A stretch of DNA of 64,000 nucleotides from CALXVA01 sp944392465. Lineage in GTDB: Bacteria; Bacillota; Clostridia; TANB77; CAG-508. The position numbers and the translations under genes were made by a program. The notes beneath the pieces are model-generated. The model saw only the letters and a list, made by a program, of their open reading frames with translations, made no database searches and was not told where the DNA came from. Shown piece after piece: positions 27,279 to 36,101 of this stretch (positions within the stretch are counted from its first letter, which is position 1; every line of letters begins with the position of its first letter). The DNA lies in the NCBI GenBank assembly GCA_963931155.1, contig OZ006978.1, forward strand, positions 310,001 to 374,000, written 5' to 3'.

Positions 27279-30200
27279 TTATAAATTTAGTGCCCATATC
27301 ATTGCTTTGTCTACTTTTCTTCCTAATGCATCTTCTAACGCTTTTTTATATAAATCTAACTGCACTTTATATTTTTCTTCTAGTTTGCTTATATCTCCAT
27401 CTGGAACATAATCTGTTTTATAATCTACTAAAATAAGCTTTCCTTCTTTGTCTATATAATATAAATCTATAATTCCTTGAACTAAAATTGTTTCTCCTTC
27501 TTCTGCATCATCAAATATAGTATTTGCATCAATGTTTATGTAAAACGGTTCTTCTTTGTGTATTTCTTTGGCAAGTTTTAATTCATTCCATAATTCTGAT
27601 TTAGTATATCTAAATAGCATTTGTTCATTAACATTTTTTGCTTCTATTTCAGATATTATATTTCTATTTTTTAAATCTTGTATAAATTCTTTTATTTTTT
27701 CTAAATTATATTCTTTTTTCTCATCTAATAATTGTACACATAAATGCATTAATGTTCCTTTTTGTGCACTATTTAATTTTTGAATTTTTTCCATAAATCG
27801 TGGCTTAGCACTTAACATTGTATGCTTTTGATTTCTTTCCTCTGCTTTGTTGTTTCTTGTTCTTGCTATATCTACTAAATCATCTATATCTAATTGTGCA
27901 GTTTCCGCTTCTAATTCTTTTAATTTTGTTACCGATGTTTTGGTTGGTATTTTAGATTCTCTTGTATGTGCATATCTCCATTTTAGTTTATCTAATATAT
28001 CTTTTTTGTGTTTTTTCTCTTTTTCGCTACTCATCTGTTTTTCTTTTTCTTGTATCTCTTCTTTAACTTTTTTCATCATGCTTATTTCTTCATTATCTTC
28101 ATTACTAATCTCTGCAATTAAATCTCTTTTATTGTATATATTTAATTTTATAATATTGTCTATGTTATTATCTTTATTATATTCATAAACTAACTCTAGC
28201 CAATCTAAATAAGATGTATATTTTCCTACTAAATTTGGACTTAATTTTTCTAATTCTTTGCTTTCTTTAAATACATTTTTTTGTTGGTGCATTTCTAATT
28301 GTTTGTTTTTATCCTTAAAAGATTTTTCTATATCCTTACTCATACCTGTTATAATTAATTTTTCTTTTGCTCTTGTTAATGCAACGTAAAGTACTCTCAT
28401 TTCCTCGGAAATTGTTTCTTCTTTTGCTTTTATTCTTATTGCTTCTTTTGCTAAACTTGGATATTCTACTTTACTTTCTGCATCTATAAATTGTGGTCCA
28501 AAACCTATATCTTGATGTATTAATATTGGTGTGTTTAAATCTTGCATATTAAATTTTTTTCCTGTACTTGATAAAAAAACTATGGGAAATTCTAACCCTT
28601 TACTCTTATGTATACTCATAATTCTTATAACATCATCGTTTTCTCCAACTATTTTGGCTGCTGACATATCTGAACTACTTGTTTTTACTTTATCTATGAA
28701 ATTTATAAAACTAAATAATCCTTTAAAGCTTACTTTTTCATATTGTTTTGCTTTTTCAAAAAGCAATTTTAAATTTGCTTGTCTTAAATTTCCATTTGGC
28801 AAAAGTGTCACATAATTATAAAAACCTGTATCTAAATATAGTTTCCAAATAAATTCATTAAGTGGAGTATATTCTTCTTCATTTTTCCATTTTCTTAAAC
28901 TTTCTATTACAAAATCTATTTTATGCCTTAATCCGTTATCTACACTTATTCTAGACTTAAGCATTGATTCATAAAAAGTGCATTTTTTATCTGTTAAACG
29001 AATTTCAATTAAATCATTATCTGTAAATCCAAATATGTTTGACCTAAGCACTGTTATAAGTGGAATATCTTGCATTGGATTATCTATTACTTTTAATAAT
29101 GACGTAATTGTTTGTACTTCCATAGACTCTAAATAAGTACTTGAACTATCACTAAATACAGCTATTCCTTTTTCTGAAATTTCTTTTTCGTATATAGGTG
29201 CCAGAACCGATGTAGCTCTGAGAAGTACACATATATCTTTTGCTTGTACTTTTCGATAACCTTTTTTTCTATCAAAAACATGATAATCACTATTTAAAAT
29301 TTCTTGTATTTTATTTGCTACAAATCTAGCTTCTAATACTGCATCTTCTATCCTCTCTTGTGCTTCTTGTGTACTATTTTCGCTTTTAGGTTCATCAATA
29401 GCTTTTTCTACATCATTATTATTATCGTTTTCTTCTATATATATATCATCTTCCTTTTCTTTCAAGTCAATTATATTAAGCTCAGCTATTCCGCTGTGCT
29501 CTATTGGCTTTTCTGGCTCTGGATAATTTGCTCCATAATTTAAATATTCCTCTTCATTATACTCTACGTTTCCAAGTTTTTTGCTCATTATATCTTCAAA
29601 AACTAAGTTTGTAATGTCTAATACATTTTTTCTACTTCTAAAATTCTTAAATAATTGTATTTTTTCACCTTTGCTATCCACACTTAGTCCACTTTTTATA
29701 TCGTATTTCTCGTATTTGTCTAAAAACAACTCCGGTCTTGCCTGTCTAAACTTATATATACTTTGTTTAACATCTCCAACCATAAAAATATTGTTACCTT
29801 TTGAAATGCTAGTAAGAATATTTTCTTGAACTAAGTTACTATCTTGATACTCATCTATTAATATTTCATCAAAATTTTCTTGATATTTTTTCGCAATTTC
29901 TGTGCTTTCTCCTTTTTCGTTTACTAATATTTTTAAAGCAAAATGTTCTATATCATTAAAATCGATTATGTTTCTTTCTTTTTTCTTTGAAGCAAAAACC
30001 TCGGAAAATTCAAGTATTAATTTCTTTATTTCTACCAAAATTTCATACATTTTTAGAATATCTTCATTTGCAACCTTTGAATTGTATTTCAATATATTTT
30101 TAGAAAATTCTTTTTTTACACTATCACGTATCTCTTTTGCTTCATTCTTTAAGTCTATAGTAACATTTCTGTCTACTGGCCATTTTGTCCATTTTAAAGA

Positions 30201-31010
30201 ATTCATATTTTCGTATGCAGTATCCCAATTACTAAAATTAATAGTTTTTAAATTATTTATATCATCTTGTAATGTAAGAGAAAATTTCTCTAGCTCACTA
30301 AATCTTAAAGTATCATTTTTTATTTTTTCTAATTTCATTATCATAGAATTCATCTCTTCTGATGTATACTCTAAAATTATTTTTCCCCATATAGTGCTAC
30401 CAAAATCTATATTTACATCAATATTAAATTCATCAATTTTCTCACTTAACCACTTTTCTGGAAAAGGGTTACTTTGTATGTATTTATATATACCAAGAAT
30501 TATATCTTGTAGTTTTTCATCACCTCTATAATCAGTATATGTCTCAACTAATTTAATAAAACCATTATCATTATCCATATACTTTTGCTCAAAAAGCTCT
30601 TCTAACGCATCTTGCTTAATCATTTCGACTTCAGTTGTATCACCAATTCTAAAATTAGAAGATATATCAATCTCATAAAAATTATTTCTAATTACATCTA
30701 AACAGAATGAATGTATTGTACAAATACTAGCTTTGTTTAATAAAGTAATCTGTCTTTGTAAATTCATAGAATCCGGATTCTCTTCAAGCTTTTTATAAAT
30801 TGCATCTAAAATCCTCTCTCTCATTTCACTAGCAGCAGCATTAGTAAATGTAACAACCAATATTTTATCTATATCAACATTTTCATTAATAACTTTATTT
30901 ATAATTCTTTCAACAAGTACAGCTGTTTTTCCGCTTCCGGCAGCAGCAGCAACTAATATATTATTGTTTTTTTCATATATTGCTTGTTTTTGTTCATCAG
31001 TCCAATTCAT
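27279..31010 (-). CDS. addA: ATP-dependent helicase/nuclease subunit AddA
   Basis: AddA (RexA) is the helicase-nuclease subunit that processes double-strand breaks for RecA. It has Walker A AAAGSGKTAVLVERI near the N-terminus, a UvrD-type DEYQDSN box, VGDVKQSIYKFRQARPE, later helicase motifs (MSIHKSKGLEFPIVFL; EEMRVLYVALTRAKEKL) and a C-terminal RecB-type nuclease motif, LVDYKTDYV. The frame opens at TTG 31022, but GGAGGAGTCT before ATG 31010 marks the true start (1243 residues). Its usual partner addB is not adjacent on either side. The gene is bracketed by two copies of the ~200-bp repeat and by 36-nt repeats. Confidence 0.95.
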   Translation of the reverse strand: MNWTDEQKQAIYEKNNNILVAAAAGSGKTAVLVERIINKVINENVDIDKILVVTFTNAAASEMRERILDAIYKKLEENPDSMNLQRQITLLNKASICTIHSFCLDVIRNNFYEIDISSNFRIGDTTEVEMIKQDALEELFEQKYMDNDNGFIKLVETYTDYRGDEKLQDIILGIYKYIQSNPFPEKWLSEKIDEFNIDVNIDFGSTIWGKIILEYTSEEMNSMIMKLEKIKNDTLRFSELEKFSLTLQDDINNLKTINFSNWDTAYENMNSLKWTKWPVDRNVTIDLKNEAKEIRDSVKKEFSKNILKYNSKVANEDILKMYEILVEIKKLILEFSEVFASKKKERNIIDFNDIEHFALKILVNEKGESTEIAKKYQENFDEILIDEYQDSNLVQENILTSISKGNNIFMVGDVKQSIYKFRQARPELFLDKYEKYDIKSGLSVDSKGEKIQLFKNFRSRKNVLDITNLVFEDIMSKKLGNVEYNEEEYLNYGANYPEPEKPIEHSGIAELNIIDLKEKEDDIYIEENDNNNDVEKAIDEPKSENSTQEAQERIEDAVLEARFVANKIQEILNSDYHVFDRKKGYRKVQAKDICVLLRATSVLAPIYEKEISEKGIAVFSDSSSTYLESMEVQTITSLLKVIDNPMQDIPLITVLRSNIFGFTDNDLIEIRLTDKKCTFYESMLKSRISVDNGLRHKIDFVIESLRKWKNEEEYTPLNEFIWKLYLDTGFYNYVTLLPNGNLRQANLKLLFEKAKQYEKVSFKGLFSFINFIDKVKTSSSDMSAAKIVGENDDVIRIMSIHKSKGLEFPIVFLSSTGKKFNMQDLNTPILIHQDIGFGPQFIDAESKVEYPSLAKEAIRIKAKEETISEEMRVLYVALTRAKEKLIITGMSKDIEKSFKDKNKQLEMHQQKNVFKESKELEKLSPNLVGKYTSYLDWLELVYEYNKDNNIDNIIKLNIYNKRDLIAEISNEDNEEISMMKKVKEEIQEKEKQMSSEKEKKHKKDILDKLKWRYAHTRESKIPTKTSVTKLKELEAETAQLDIDDLVDIARTRNNKAEERNQKHTMLSAKPRFMEKIQKLNSAQKGTLMHLCVQLLDEKKEYNLEKIKEFIQDLKNRNIISEIEAKNVNEQMLFRYTKSELWNELKLAKEIHKEEPFYINIDANTIFDDAEEGETILVQGIIDLYYIDKEGKLILVDYKTDYVPDGDISKLEEKYKVQLDLYKKALEDALGRKVDKAMIWALNL

Positions 31011-31082
31011 AGACTCCTCCAAATTTTGTTATTTTTATTAATTGTAAGTATATATTATCAATATAAATTTTTCAATGTTTTT

Positions 31083-31138
31083 TGTCACTTTTAGGGACAG
31101 GCTCTTTTCTGCCACCTTTGTCATCTTTGGGGACAGAC
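31083..31138 (-). repeat. 36-nt repeat element, copy 4 (inverted orientation)
   Basis: GTCACTTTTAGGGACAGGCT followed by GCCACCTTTGTCATCTTTGG and GGGACAGACTTG. It lies upstream of addA, inverted relative to copy 3. Confidence 0.85.
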
Positions 31139-31275
31139 TTGTTGTTGGATTTATTCAAAGTAATCTTTTTCCTCTAAGCTAGGAGTTTTTTATTCATAAT
31201 GCCTAACGGCTATTATGGACATTCCACTTTGATACAAAAGAATTAAAATTATTACTTTTCTTACTTAATAAAAAA

Positions 31276-31472
31276 AACACTATACAATTTTAGAAAAAGA
31301 AATTAACATGCTCTTGTGAAAGTAATTTTTGTTAGAAGTTGTTTTTTAATTTTACTAGGAATTTCTCACATCAAGTGAGTGCTCTAGTAAAATTTTAAGT
31401 ACATATTCTTCTAAAATTAGCTTGCACTAAATGTTAATTGAATTTTGATAAAAATTGTATAGTATTTTTTTA
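31276..31472. repeat. MITE-like ~200-bp repeat, copy 2
   Basis: Nearly the same sequence and orientation as 26932-27130, with the same internal inverted pairs. It lies in the ~575-base gap between addA and the SpoIIQ-like gene. The remainder of that gap (31139-31275 and 31473-31531) shows no ORF; 31139-31275 is AT-rich unique sequence. Confidence 0.85.
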
Positions 31473-31531
31473 TTTAAGTTAAATCCGTGCTAATTTTGTC
31501 TGCCTTCAGCTTTGCATAATATTGCAAAGCA

Positions 31532-31586
31532 AACCTGTCCCCAAAGATGACAACATTGGCGGAAAAGAGCCTGTCCCCAAAACTGA
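31532..31586 (+). repeat. 36-nt repeat element, copy 5
   Basis: ACCTGTCCCC, the linker TGACAACATTGGCGGAAA, then GAGCCTGTCCCC, ending in CTGAC. The minus-strand stop TAG of the SpoIIQ-like gene shares its G with the repeat end. Confidence 0.85.
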
Positions 31587-32399
31587 CTATTTTATATATA
31601 ATTCTGGGTCTACATATTTGTTATCTTTTAGTATTTCAAAATGAAGATGTGATTCATCTGCAATTTCAAAGGTTGCTGTATTGCCTACTGTTGCAATAGT
31701 TTGCCCTTTCTTTATATTTTCTCCTTCTTCTATAAATTCTGCTGTTAGTAAATTAGAATATACACTTGTAAAGCCATTTGCATGTTCTATTACTACTGTT
31801 AATCCATACCTTGGGTCATTTTTTATTGATTTAATTACTCCATCTTCTGCTGCTTTAACTACTTCTGTTTTTTCTGCTTCTATGTCTATTCCGTTGTGTG
31901 TTATCCATTCGTCTAAAGTTGTTGAGTACACTAAATTATCCTGTGCAAATTTTTTAGATATTTTTCCTTCTACTGGTATTTGGAATTCTGGGTCTTTTAC
32001 TTTTTCCTCTTTTTCTATTTCTTTATCACTATTTGAGCTACTGCTGTTTGATTTATTTTCTTCTTCTACAGTATTTTTACTACTACTTTTTACAGTATTT
32101 TCTGTACTGTTTTCTTCTTCCTGCTTTACATCATTTACTACTTCACTTTGTTGTACTTCATTTATTGTTTTTCCCATGTCTGAACTTGCTTCCTCTGTAG
32201 TATCTATACTATTTGAAGTATAATCATTTAATATTGATGTGTTAAATTTTGCTAGCTGGCTACTATTATTTTTATTTCCTGTATTTAATATTGATACTGC
32301 AAAAAATGTAATGACAGAAAGTATTACTATTCCTCCACAAATGTATAATACTCTTTTTATATCCATGCGATTTCTATTAAATCTTCTTTCTCTTCTCAT
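31587..32399 (-). CDS. spoIIQ: SpoIIQ-like M23 peptidase-domain protein
   Basis: A 270-residue protein with a basic N-terminus, one membrane segment (VLYICGGIVILSVITFFAV, about 17-35), a Ser/Asn/Glu-rich linker and a C-terminal LytM/M23 domain (WITHNGIDIEAEKTEVVKAA; ADESHLHFEILKDNKYVDP). In spore formers SpoIIQ sits in the forespore membrane and docks with SpoIIIAH across the septum. The domain has HNGID and HLHFE, so metal-binding residues seem kept, as in clostridial SpoIIQ. It directly follows spoIID and the sigF operon, which supports the assignment. Confidence 0.82.
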   Translation of the reverse strand: MRRERRFNRNRMDIKRVLYICGGIVILSVITFFAVSILNTGNKNNSSQLAKFNTSILNDYTSNSIDTTEEASSDMGKTINEVQQSEVVNDVKQEEENSTENTVKSSSKNTVEEENKSNSSSSNSDKEIEKEEKVKDPEFQIPVEGKISKKFAQDNLVYSTTLDEWITHNGIDIEAEKTEVVKAAEDGVIKSIKNDPRYGLTVVIEHANGFTSVYSNLLTAEFIEEGENIKKGQTIATVGNTATFEIADESHLHFEILKDNKYVDPELYIK

Positions 32400-32475
32400 A
32401 AAATTCCTCCTACATTTTATTTATATCTAAAGTATTTACATTTTTGTGAAATTTATACAGTTTAGATTTTTTATT

Positions 32476-33462
32476 TTACATGTTTTCTATTTTTACATCT
32501 GTATAAAAGTGATGTATTATCTCCTCATAATTGTTTCCTTCTTTCGCCATACTATCGGCCCCTGTTTGACTCATTCCAACGCCATGTCCGTACCCAGTTA
32601 CTTCGAATTTTATTCTATCGCCATCTATTTCAACTTTAAAATTTGCGGACCTTAATTCTAATATGTTTCTCACCTCAACTCCTGATAATTCTAAATTACC
32701 TATTTTTATTGTTTTTACTCTGTTTCCTTCTGTATATTCTTTGATTTTTATGCAATCTTTTTCTTTAAAATTTATTTTAAAATCATTATGTACTTTTTTT
32801 ATCTTTTCTGTAAATTCTTTTTTAGTAAAAGTAGACTTTGAACTGTATTGACTATATGCATTCTCTCCAGAAGTTGCAACAGATTGTAAATATGGATATC
32901 CACTTCCTCCCCAAACATCTATAGGTGCTTCTGTTTCTCCTCCACTATTTGAATGAAAAAATGCATTTATTGGTTTTCCGTCATATGTAATTATTTTTCC
33001 TTGTGTATTATTTACAGCATTTACAATTTTATCCCAATTCTTGTCTTTCTCGCTATCGTTCCATTTCGCAAGTCTATCTTTTTTAGAAATCCATGCTTGG
33101 CAACATGATGAGTCATCACATATGTCTGCATTTTTATGTTTTCCATCATTATTTACAATTTTATAAATAGTATATGTTCTTGCAACCACGGCCTGTGCTT
33201 TTAATGCTTCTTCTTCAAAAGATGCAGGCATTTCAGCTGATACCACTCCATATAAATATTCGTCCAAGTCTATTTCTTCTATTTTATTTGTTTCTGCGTG
33301 AAGAAGTTTTATTTTATTATACTTTTTATAGTCATATGTTGATTGGGATATAGTATTTGTTATTTCATTTTTGGTTTCACTTAAAAAATTACTTGTAAAT
33401 ATAATTGGAATAGCAAAACAAATAAATATGAGTAATAAGTAGTATATAAGTAGTTTTTTCAT
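32476..33462 (-). CDS. spoIID: Stage II sporulation protein D (lytic transglycosylase)
   Basis: SpoIID cleaves septal peptidoglycan during engulfment. The N-terminus has one membrane anchor (LLIYYLLLIFICFAIPI). The SpoIID domain follows: YLYGVVSAEMPASFEEEALKA (catalytic Glu in SAEMP), AQAVVARTYTIYK, FHSNSGGETEAP and GYGHGVGMSQTGA. The start at ATG 33462 is chosen over the further upstream frame because a GGAAGGAA sits just before it; this gives 328 residues. It lies 45 bases after sigF, so it may be read through from the sigF operon. Confidence 0.93.
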   Translation of the reverse strand: MKKLLIYYLLLIFICFAIPIIFTSNFLSETKNEITNTISQSTYDYKKYNKIKLLHAETNKIEEIDLDEYLYGVVSAEMPASFEEEALKAQAVVARTYTIYKIVNNDGKHKNADICDDSSCCQAWISKKDRLAKWNDSEKDKNWDKIVNAVNNTQGKIITYDGKPINAFFHSNSGGETEAPIDVWGGSGYPYLQSVATSGENAYSQYSSKSTFTKKEFTEKIKKVHNDFKINFKEKDCIKIKEYTEGNRVKTIKIGNLELSGVEVRNILELRSANFKVEIDGDRIKFEVTGYGHGVGMSQTGADSMAKEGNNYEEIIHHFYTDVKIENM

Positions 33463-33507
33463 AATTACTCTAATTCCTTCCCTAAAATGCAAATCTATAT
33501 ATTTTTA

Positions 33508-34251
33508 TTATGCAGTAATTTGACTATCATCTATAAGTTTTTTTCTCATATTTTGTAAAACCTTCTTTTCGATTCTTGAAATTTGTACTTGATTTTCTCC
33601 TACTATTTTTGCCACTTCTGACTGTGTCTTTCCTCTAAAATATCTAAGCACTATTATTTGCTTTTCCTTATCCCTTAATGATTTCATTAATTCTAAAATA
33701 ACCATTTTGTTTACTACTTTATTCTGTTCATCAATTCCACTACTAATTTTATCTATTAACTCTGTTTCATTATTTTCATCAGACTCATATATTGAATTAA
33801 CTGGTCTTTTGCTTTCTAATGCGATTATTACTTCTTCTTTGGGCAAGTTAACTTCTTTAGCTAATTCTTCTATAGTAATTTCCTTTCCTTTTTTTAAGTA
33901 TTCTTTTTCTATTTCTGAAATTTTGTATAGTAATTCTTTTATAGTTCTACTTACTTTTATTGGTCCATCTACCTGTATATATCTTTTTATTTCTCCTAAT
34001 ATATATGGCACCGCATATGTTGAAAGTTTTACATCAAAACTTGTATCGAATTTTTTTATAGATTTAATAAATCCAATTACTGCTATTTGATACAAATCTT
34101 CTATTTCATACCCTCTGTCCTTAAATCTTTTAACTATACTCCAAATAAGTCCATTATTGTTTAAAACTAATTTCTCTAGAGCTACTTTATTTCCATTTTG
34201 TGCGTCAACAATATCAGGTACTTGATTGTCATATATACTAATTTCTTGCAC
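33508..34251 (-). CDS. sigF: Forespore sigma factor SigF
   Basis: RNA polymerase sigma-F, the first forespore-specific factor. Region 2 is seen in DLYQIAVIGFIKSIKKFDT and KLSTYAVPYILGEIKRYI, region 3 in KGKEITIEELAKEVNL, and region 4 in GKTQSEVAKIVGENQVQISR (helix-turn-helix). Length 247 residues, normal. The start is GTG right after the spoIIAB stop, with GGAGGA inside the end of spoIIAB, which implies translational coupling. Held inactive by SpoIIAB until SpoIIAA is dephosphorylated. Confidence 0.96.
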   Translation of the reverse strand: MQEISIYDNQVPDIVDAQNGNKVALEKLVLNNNGLIWSIVKRFKDRGYEIEDLYQIAVIGFIKSIKKFDTSFDVKLSTYAVPYILGEIKRYIQVDGPIKVSRTIKELLYKISEIEKEYLKKGKEITIEELAKEVNLPKEEVIIALESKRPVNSIYESDENNETELIDKISSGIDEQNKVVNKMVILELMKSLRDKEKQIIVLRYFRGKTQSEVAKIVGENQVQISRIEKKVLQNMRKKLIDDSQITA

Positions 34252-34719
34252 CTAGCATACTCCTCCCACACTTAATATTTCATCTAGGTCATCTATATGC
34301 TTTTTAATTTTCTTTCGCATTATAACTTTTGTTCCAAGCCCTAAAACAGAATCTATTTCTACTTCATCCATGAAGCTTTCCATTATAGTAAATCCCATTC
34401 CAGATCTCTCTAAATTTGCTTTTGTAGTATATAATGGCTTTCTTGCAAGCTCTACATTCTCTATTCCTTTACCCGTATCAGAAATTTCAAGCTCAACAGT
34501 ATTCTTTATAATTCTCCCTTTTATTTTTATTATTCCTTCCATATTCTCATATCCGTGAATAATACTATTAGTAACCGCTTCAGAAACCGCAGTTTTTATA
34601 TCTGCAAGTTCTTCAATAGTAGGATCTAATTGTGCTACAAATGCAGCCACAGTAATCCTTGCAAAAGCCTCATTACTAGATTTACTTAAAAATTCTAATT
34701 TCATTTCATTATCATACAT
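34252..34719 (-). CDS. spoIIAB: Anti-sigma F factor and kinase SpoIIAB
   Basis: A 155-residue GHKL-type serine kinase. Visible: AVSEAVTNSIIHGYEN (N box), ISDTGKGIENVELA (G1 box) and ERSGMGFTIMESFMD (G2 box). It binds SigF or SpoIIAA depending on the nucleotide and phosphorylates SpoIIAA. It is the middle gene of spoIIAA-spoIIAB-sigF, with an AAAAGGAGAG ribosome-binding site. Confidence 0.96.
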   Translation of the reverse strand: MYDNEMKLEFLSKSSNEAFARITVAAFVAQLDPTIEELADIKTAVSEAVTNSIIHGYENMEGIIKIKGRIIKNTVELEISDTGKGIENVELARKPLYTTKANLERSGMGFTIMESFMDEVEIDSVLGLGTKVIMRKKIKKHIDDLDEILSVGGVC

Positions 34720-34759
34720 AATTTTTTCTCTCCTTTTATTTTGGTATAAGCAATTGTTT

Positions 34760-35083
34760 TTATCCCACTTCTCTTTTGGCTTCCAATGGTATAATCTTGT
34801 TTATTCCACTCATTTCCAATATTCTTTTTACTGTTGAACTAATATTTACAATTTCCAAACTTCCACCTATTAATTTCATCATTTTATATCTTCCTATTAT
34901 CATTCCTATTCCCGCACTATCCATAAAAGTAACCCTACTAAAATCAAATATAGTTTTTCTAGGCATATATCTTGTAATCCCATCATCAACTTTCCTCCTT
35001 ATTTTTTCCACAACATGGTGGTCTATCTCTTCTGTTATTTCAACAATTAGAAGCTTGTCCTTTTTTTCATAATTAATATTCAA
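34760..35083 (-). CDS. spoIIAA: Anti-sigma F antagonist SpoIIAA
   Basis: A STAS-domain protein of about 107 residues with the phosphorylatable serine in TFMDSAGIGMIIGRYK (about residue 57). It frees SigF by binding SpoIIAB. The frame also contains ATG 35089, but AAGGAGGG touches that codon, so the TTG at 35083 (spacing 6 bases) is the likelier start. First gene of the operon; a candidate Spo0A box lies about 90 bases upstream. Confidence 0.93.
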   Translation of the reverse strand: MNINYEKKDKLLIVEITEEIDHHVVEKIRRKVDDGITRYMPRKTIFDFSRVTFMDSAGIGMIIGRYKMMKLIGGSLEIVNISSTVKRILEMSGINKIIPLEAKREVG

Positions 35084-35175
35084 AAACATCCCTCCTTATT
35101 TTTTTATATTATATTCTTATTTACATATTTTTCCAATAGCGAATTTATAGAAGTTTTGACGATTTATGAGAAGTT

Positions 35176-35182
35176 TTCGACA
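35176..35182 (-). promoter_or_regulatory. Candidate Spo0A box upstream of the sigF operon
   Basis: The minus strand reads TGTCGAA, an exact core 0A box, inside a direct repeat of about 24-base period (AGAAGTTTTGAC and AGAAGTTTTCGAC on the plus strand). A TATAAT-like -10 (35110 region) lies between it and spoIIAA. Confidence 0.55.
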
Positions 35183-35202
35183 TTTTATTTATAAAAGAGG
35201 AT

Positions 35203-35478
35203 GGGCTTGTTTTGCAAATTTTTCATTTTCTATCTGATTGCCCTTAAGCAAAATTTAGAACAAATCGACCTTGGTCGCCCTTTGTTCTTGCCAATTTGAG
35301 TTTACGACTACAAGGAGGGAATCTCAAAGGCAATAGCGATTATAGCTTTTTTATCTAATAAGAAATGAGAAATTTCCTATTAGATAAAAAAAGTATAGAA
35401 TTTTAATAAAAATTCTATACTTTTTTTCTTAAATTAAAAACAAATATAAAACTCACAAAACAAGCCGTCCCCTTTTGT
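35203..35478. repeat. Composite intergenic element between spoIIAA and the 35484 gene
   Basis: Its ends are inverted: GGATGGGCTTGTTTTGC on the left and CAAAACAAGCCGTCC on the right. Inside are the AT-rich module shared with 26879-26932, repeat B copy 2 (35258-35391) and a hairpin AGTATAGAATTTT/AAAATTCTATACT that matches the ends of the ~200-bp MITE-like repeat. No ORF. It shows that the separate repeats are parts of one modular family. Confidence 0.7.
35258..35391. repeat. Structured intergenic repeat B, copy 2
   Basis: GAACAAATCGACC pairs with GGTCGCCCTTTGTTC; GAGTTT pairs with AATCTC; then the identical core GGCAATAGCGATTATAGC and the closing hairpin ATCTAATA/TATTAGAT, whose outer pair changed together relative to copy 1 (ATGTAATA/TATTACAT). 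Confidence 0.8.
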
Positions 35479-35483
35479 AAATC

Positions 35484-35939
35484 TTATAAATACTTTTTTA
35501 ATTTTTCTACCGTATTTTCTTGAAAACTGATGAAATCATCCAATATGGTTTGAATTGTTTGATTTGCATTAGGATTTTGATTCTTTAATTTAACACCTTC
35601 AATTATTCCCATATTAGTACCCTTAATTAACATTTCTGCAATATGAGAATTGCTTTTATCATTCATTGTTCCCATTTGTATTTCCATATATCCCATTGCT
35701 TTTTGCATAGGAGGAAGTTCTGAAGGAATATCGTCAAAGTTTTGAAGTTCTGTGTTTACTCTGTTTAATATATCATTATACTGGTTATATTGATATATTA
35801 AATCATCTTTAAAATTATTATCTCCAACCTTTTCTGAAATTGTAGAAATAGAATCCATTCCCATTTTTAAACCTTTGTTAATCGTATTTAATATATATTG
35901 CTCGCTTTGTCCATCTTGATTAATTTGATTATTGTCCAT
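35484..35939 (-). CDS. Ferritin-like helical protein, unknown function
   Basis: A 151-residue, mostly helical, soluble protein without a signal peptide. Residues ~20-145 read as four amphipathic helices, with ELPPMQKAMGYMEIQMGTMN and NSHIAEMLIKGTNMGIIEGV as the most distinctive stretches. I recall similar four-helix proteins in other Clostridia without a proven function. No full set of iron-binding Glu/His residues is evident, so I do not claim ferritin activity. It is monocistronic: a repeat element lies downstream and the valS terminator region upstream. Start ATG behind AAGGAGCTGAGAATT. Confidence 0.6.
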   Translation of the reverse strand: MDNNQINQDGQSEQYILNTINKGLKMGMDSISTISEKVGDNNFKDDLIYQYNQYNDILNRVNTELQNFDDIPSELPPMQKAMGYMEIQMGTMNDKSNSHIAEMLIKGTNMGIIEGVKLKNQNPNANQTIQTILDDFISFQENTVEKLKKYL

Positions 35940-36057
35940 AATTCTCAGCTCCTTACATTTTTATTATTAATTTATATCAATTTGTTAAAATTGCAATTAA
36001 TAATATTATTTCTTAAAAATCGAAAAAAATTCATTATAGAATTATAAATAAACGCAA

Positions 36058-36097
36058 AAAAATTCAGTGCCAATGGAGTCTGTTCCCAATGGCACTT
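36058..36097 (-). terminator. Intrinsic terminator of valS
   Basis: Minus strand: AGTGCCATTGG and CCATTGGCACT pair, then AATTTTTTT. It directly follows the valS stop. Confidence 0.88.
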
Positions 36098-36101
36098 GGT
36101 G

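Noticed and set aside
35484..35939. True ferritin or Dps
   Set aside because: Helical layout fits, but the ferroxidase Glu/His set could not be recognised.
36058..36097. Another copy of the 36-nt repeat
   Set aside because: It contains AGTCTGTTCCC, similar to the repeat core, but is a simple symmetrical terminator after valS without the linker sequence.
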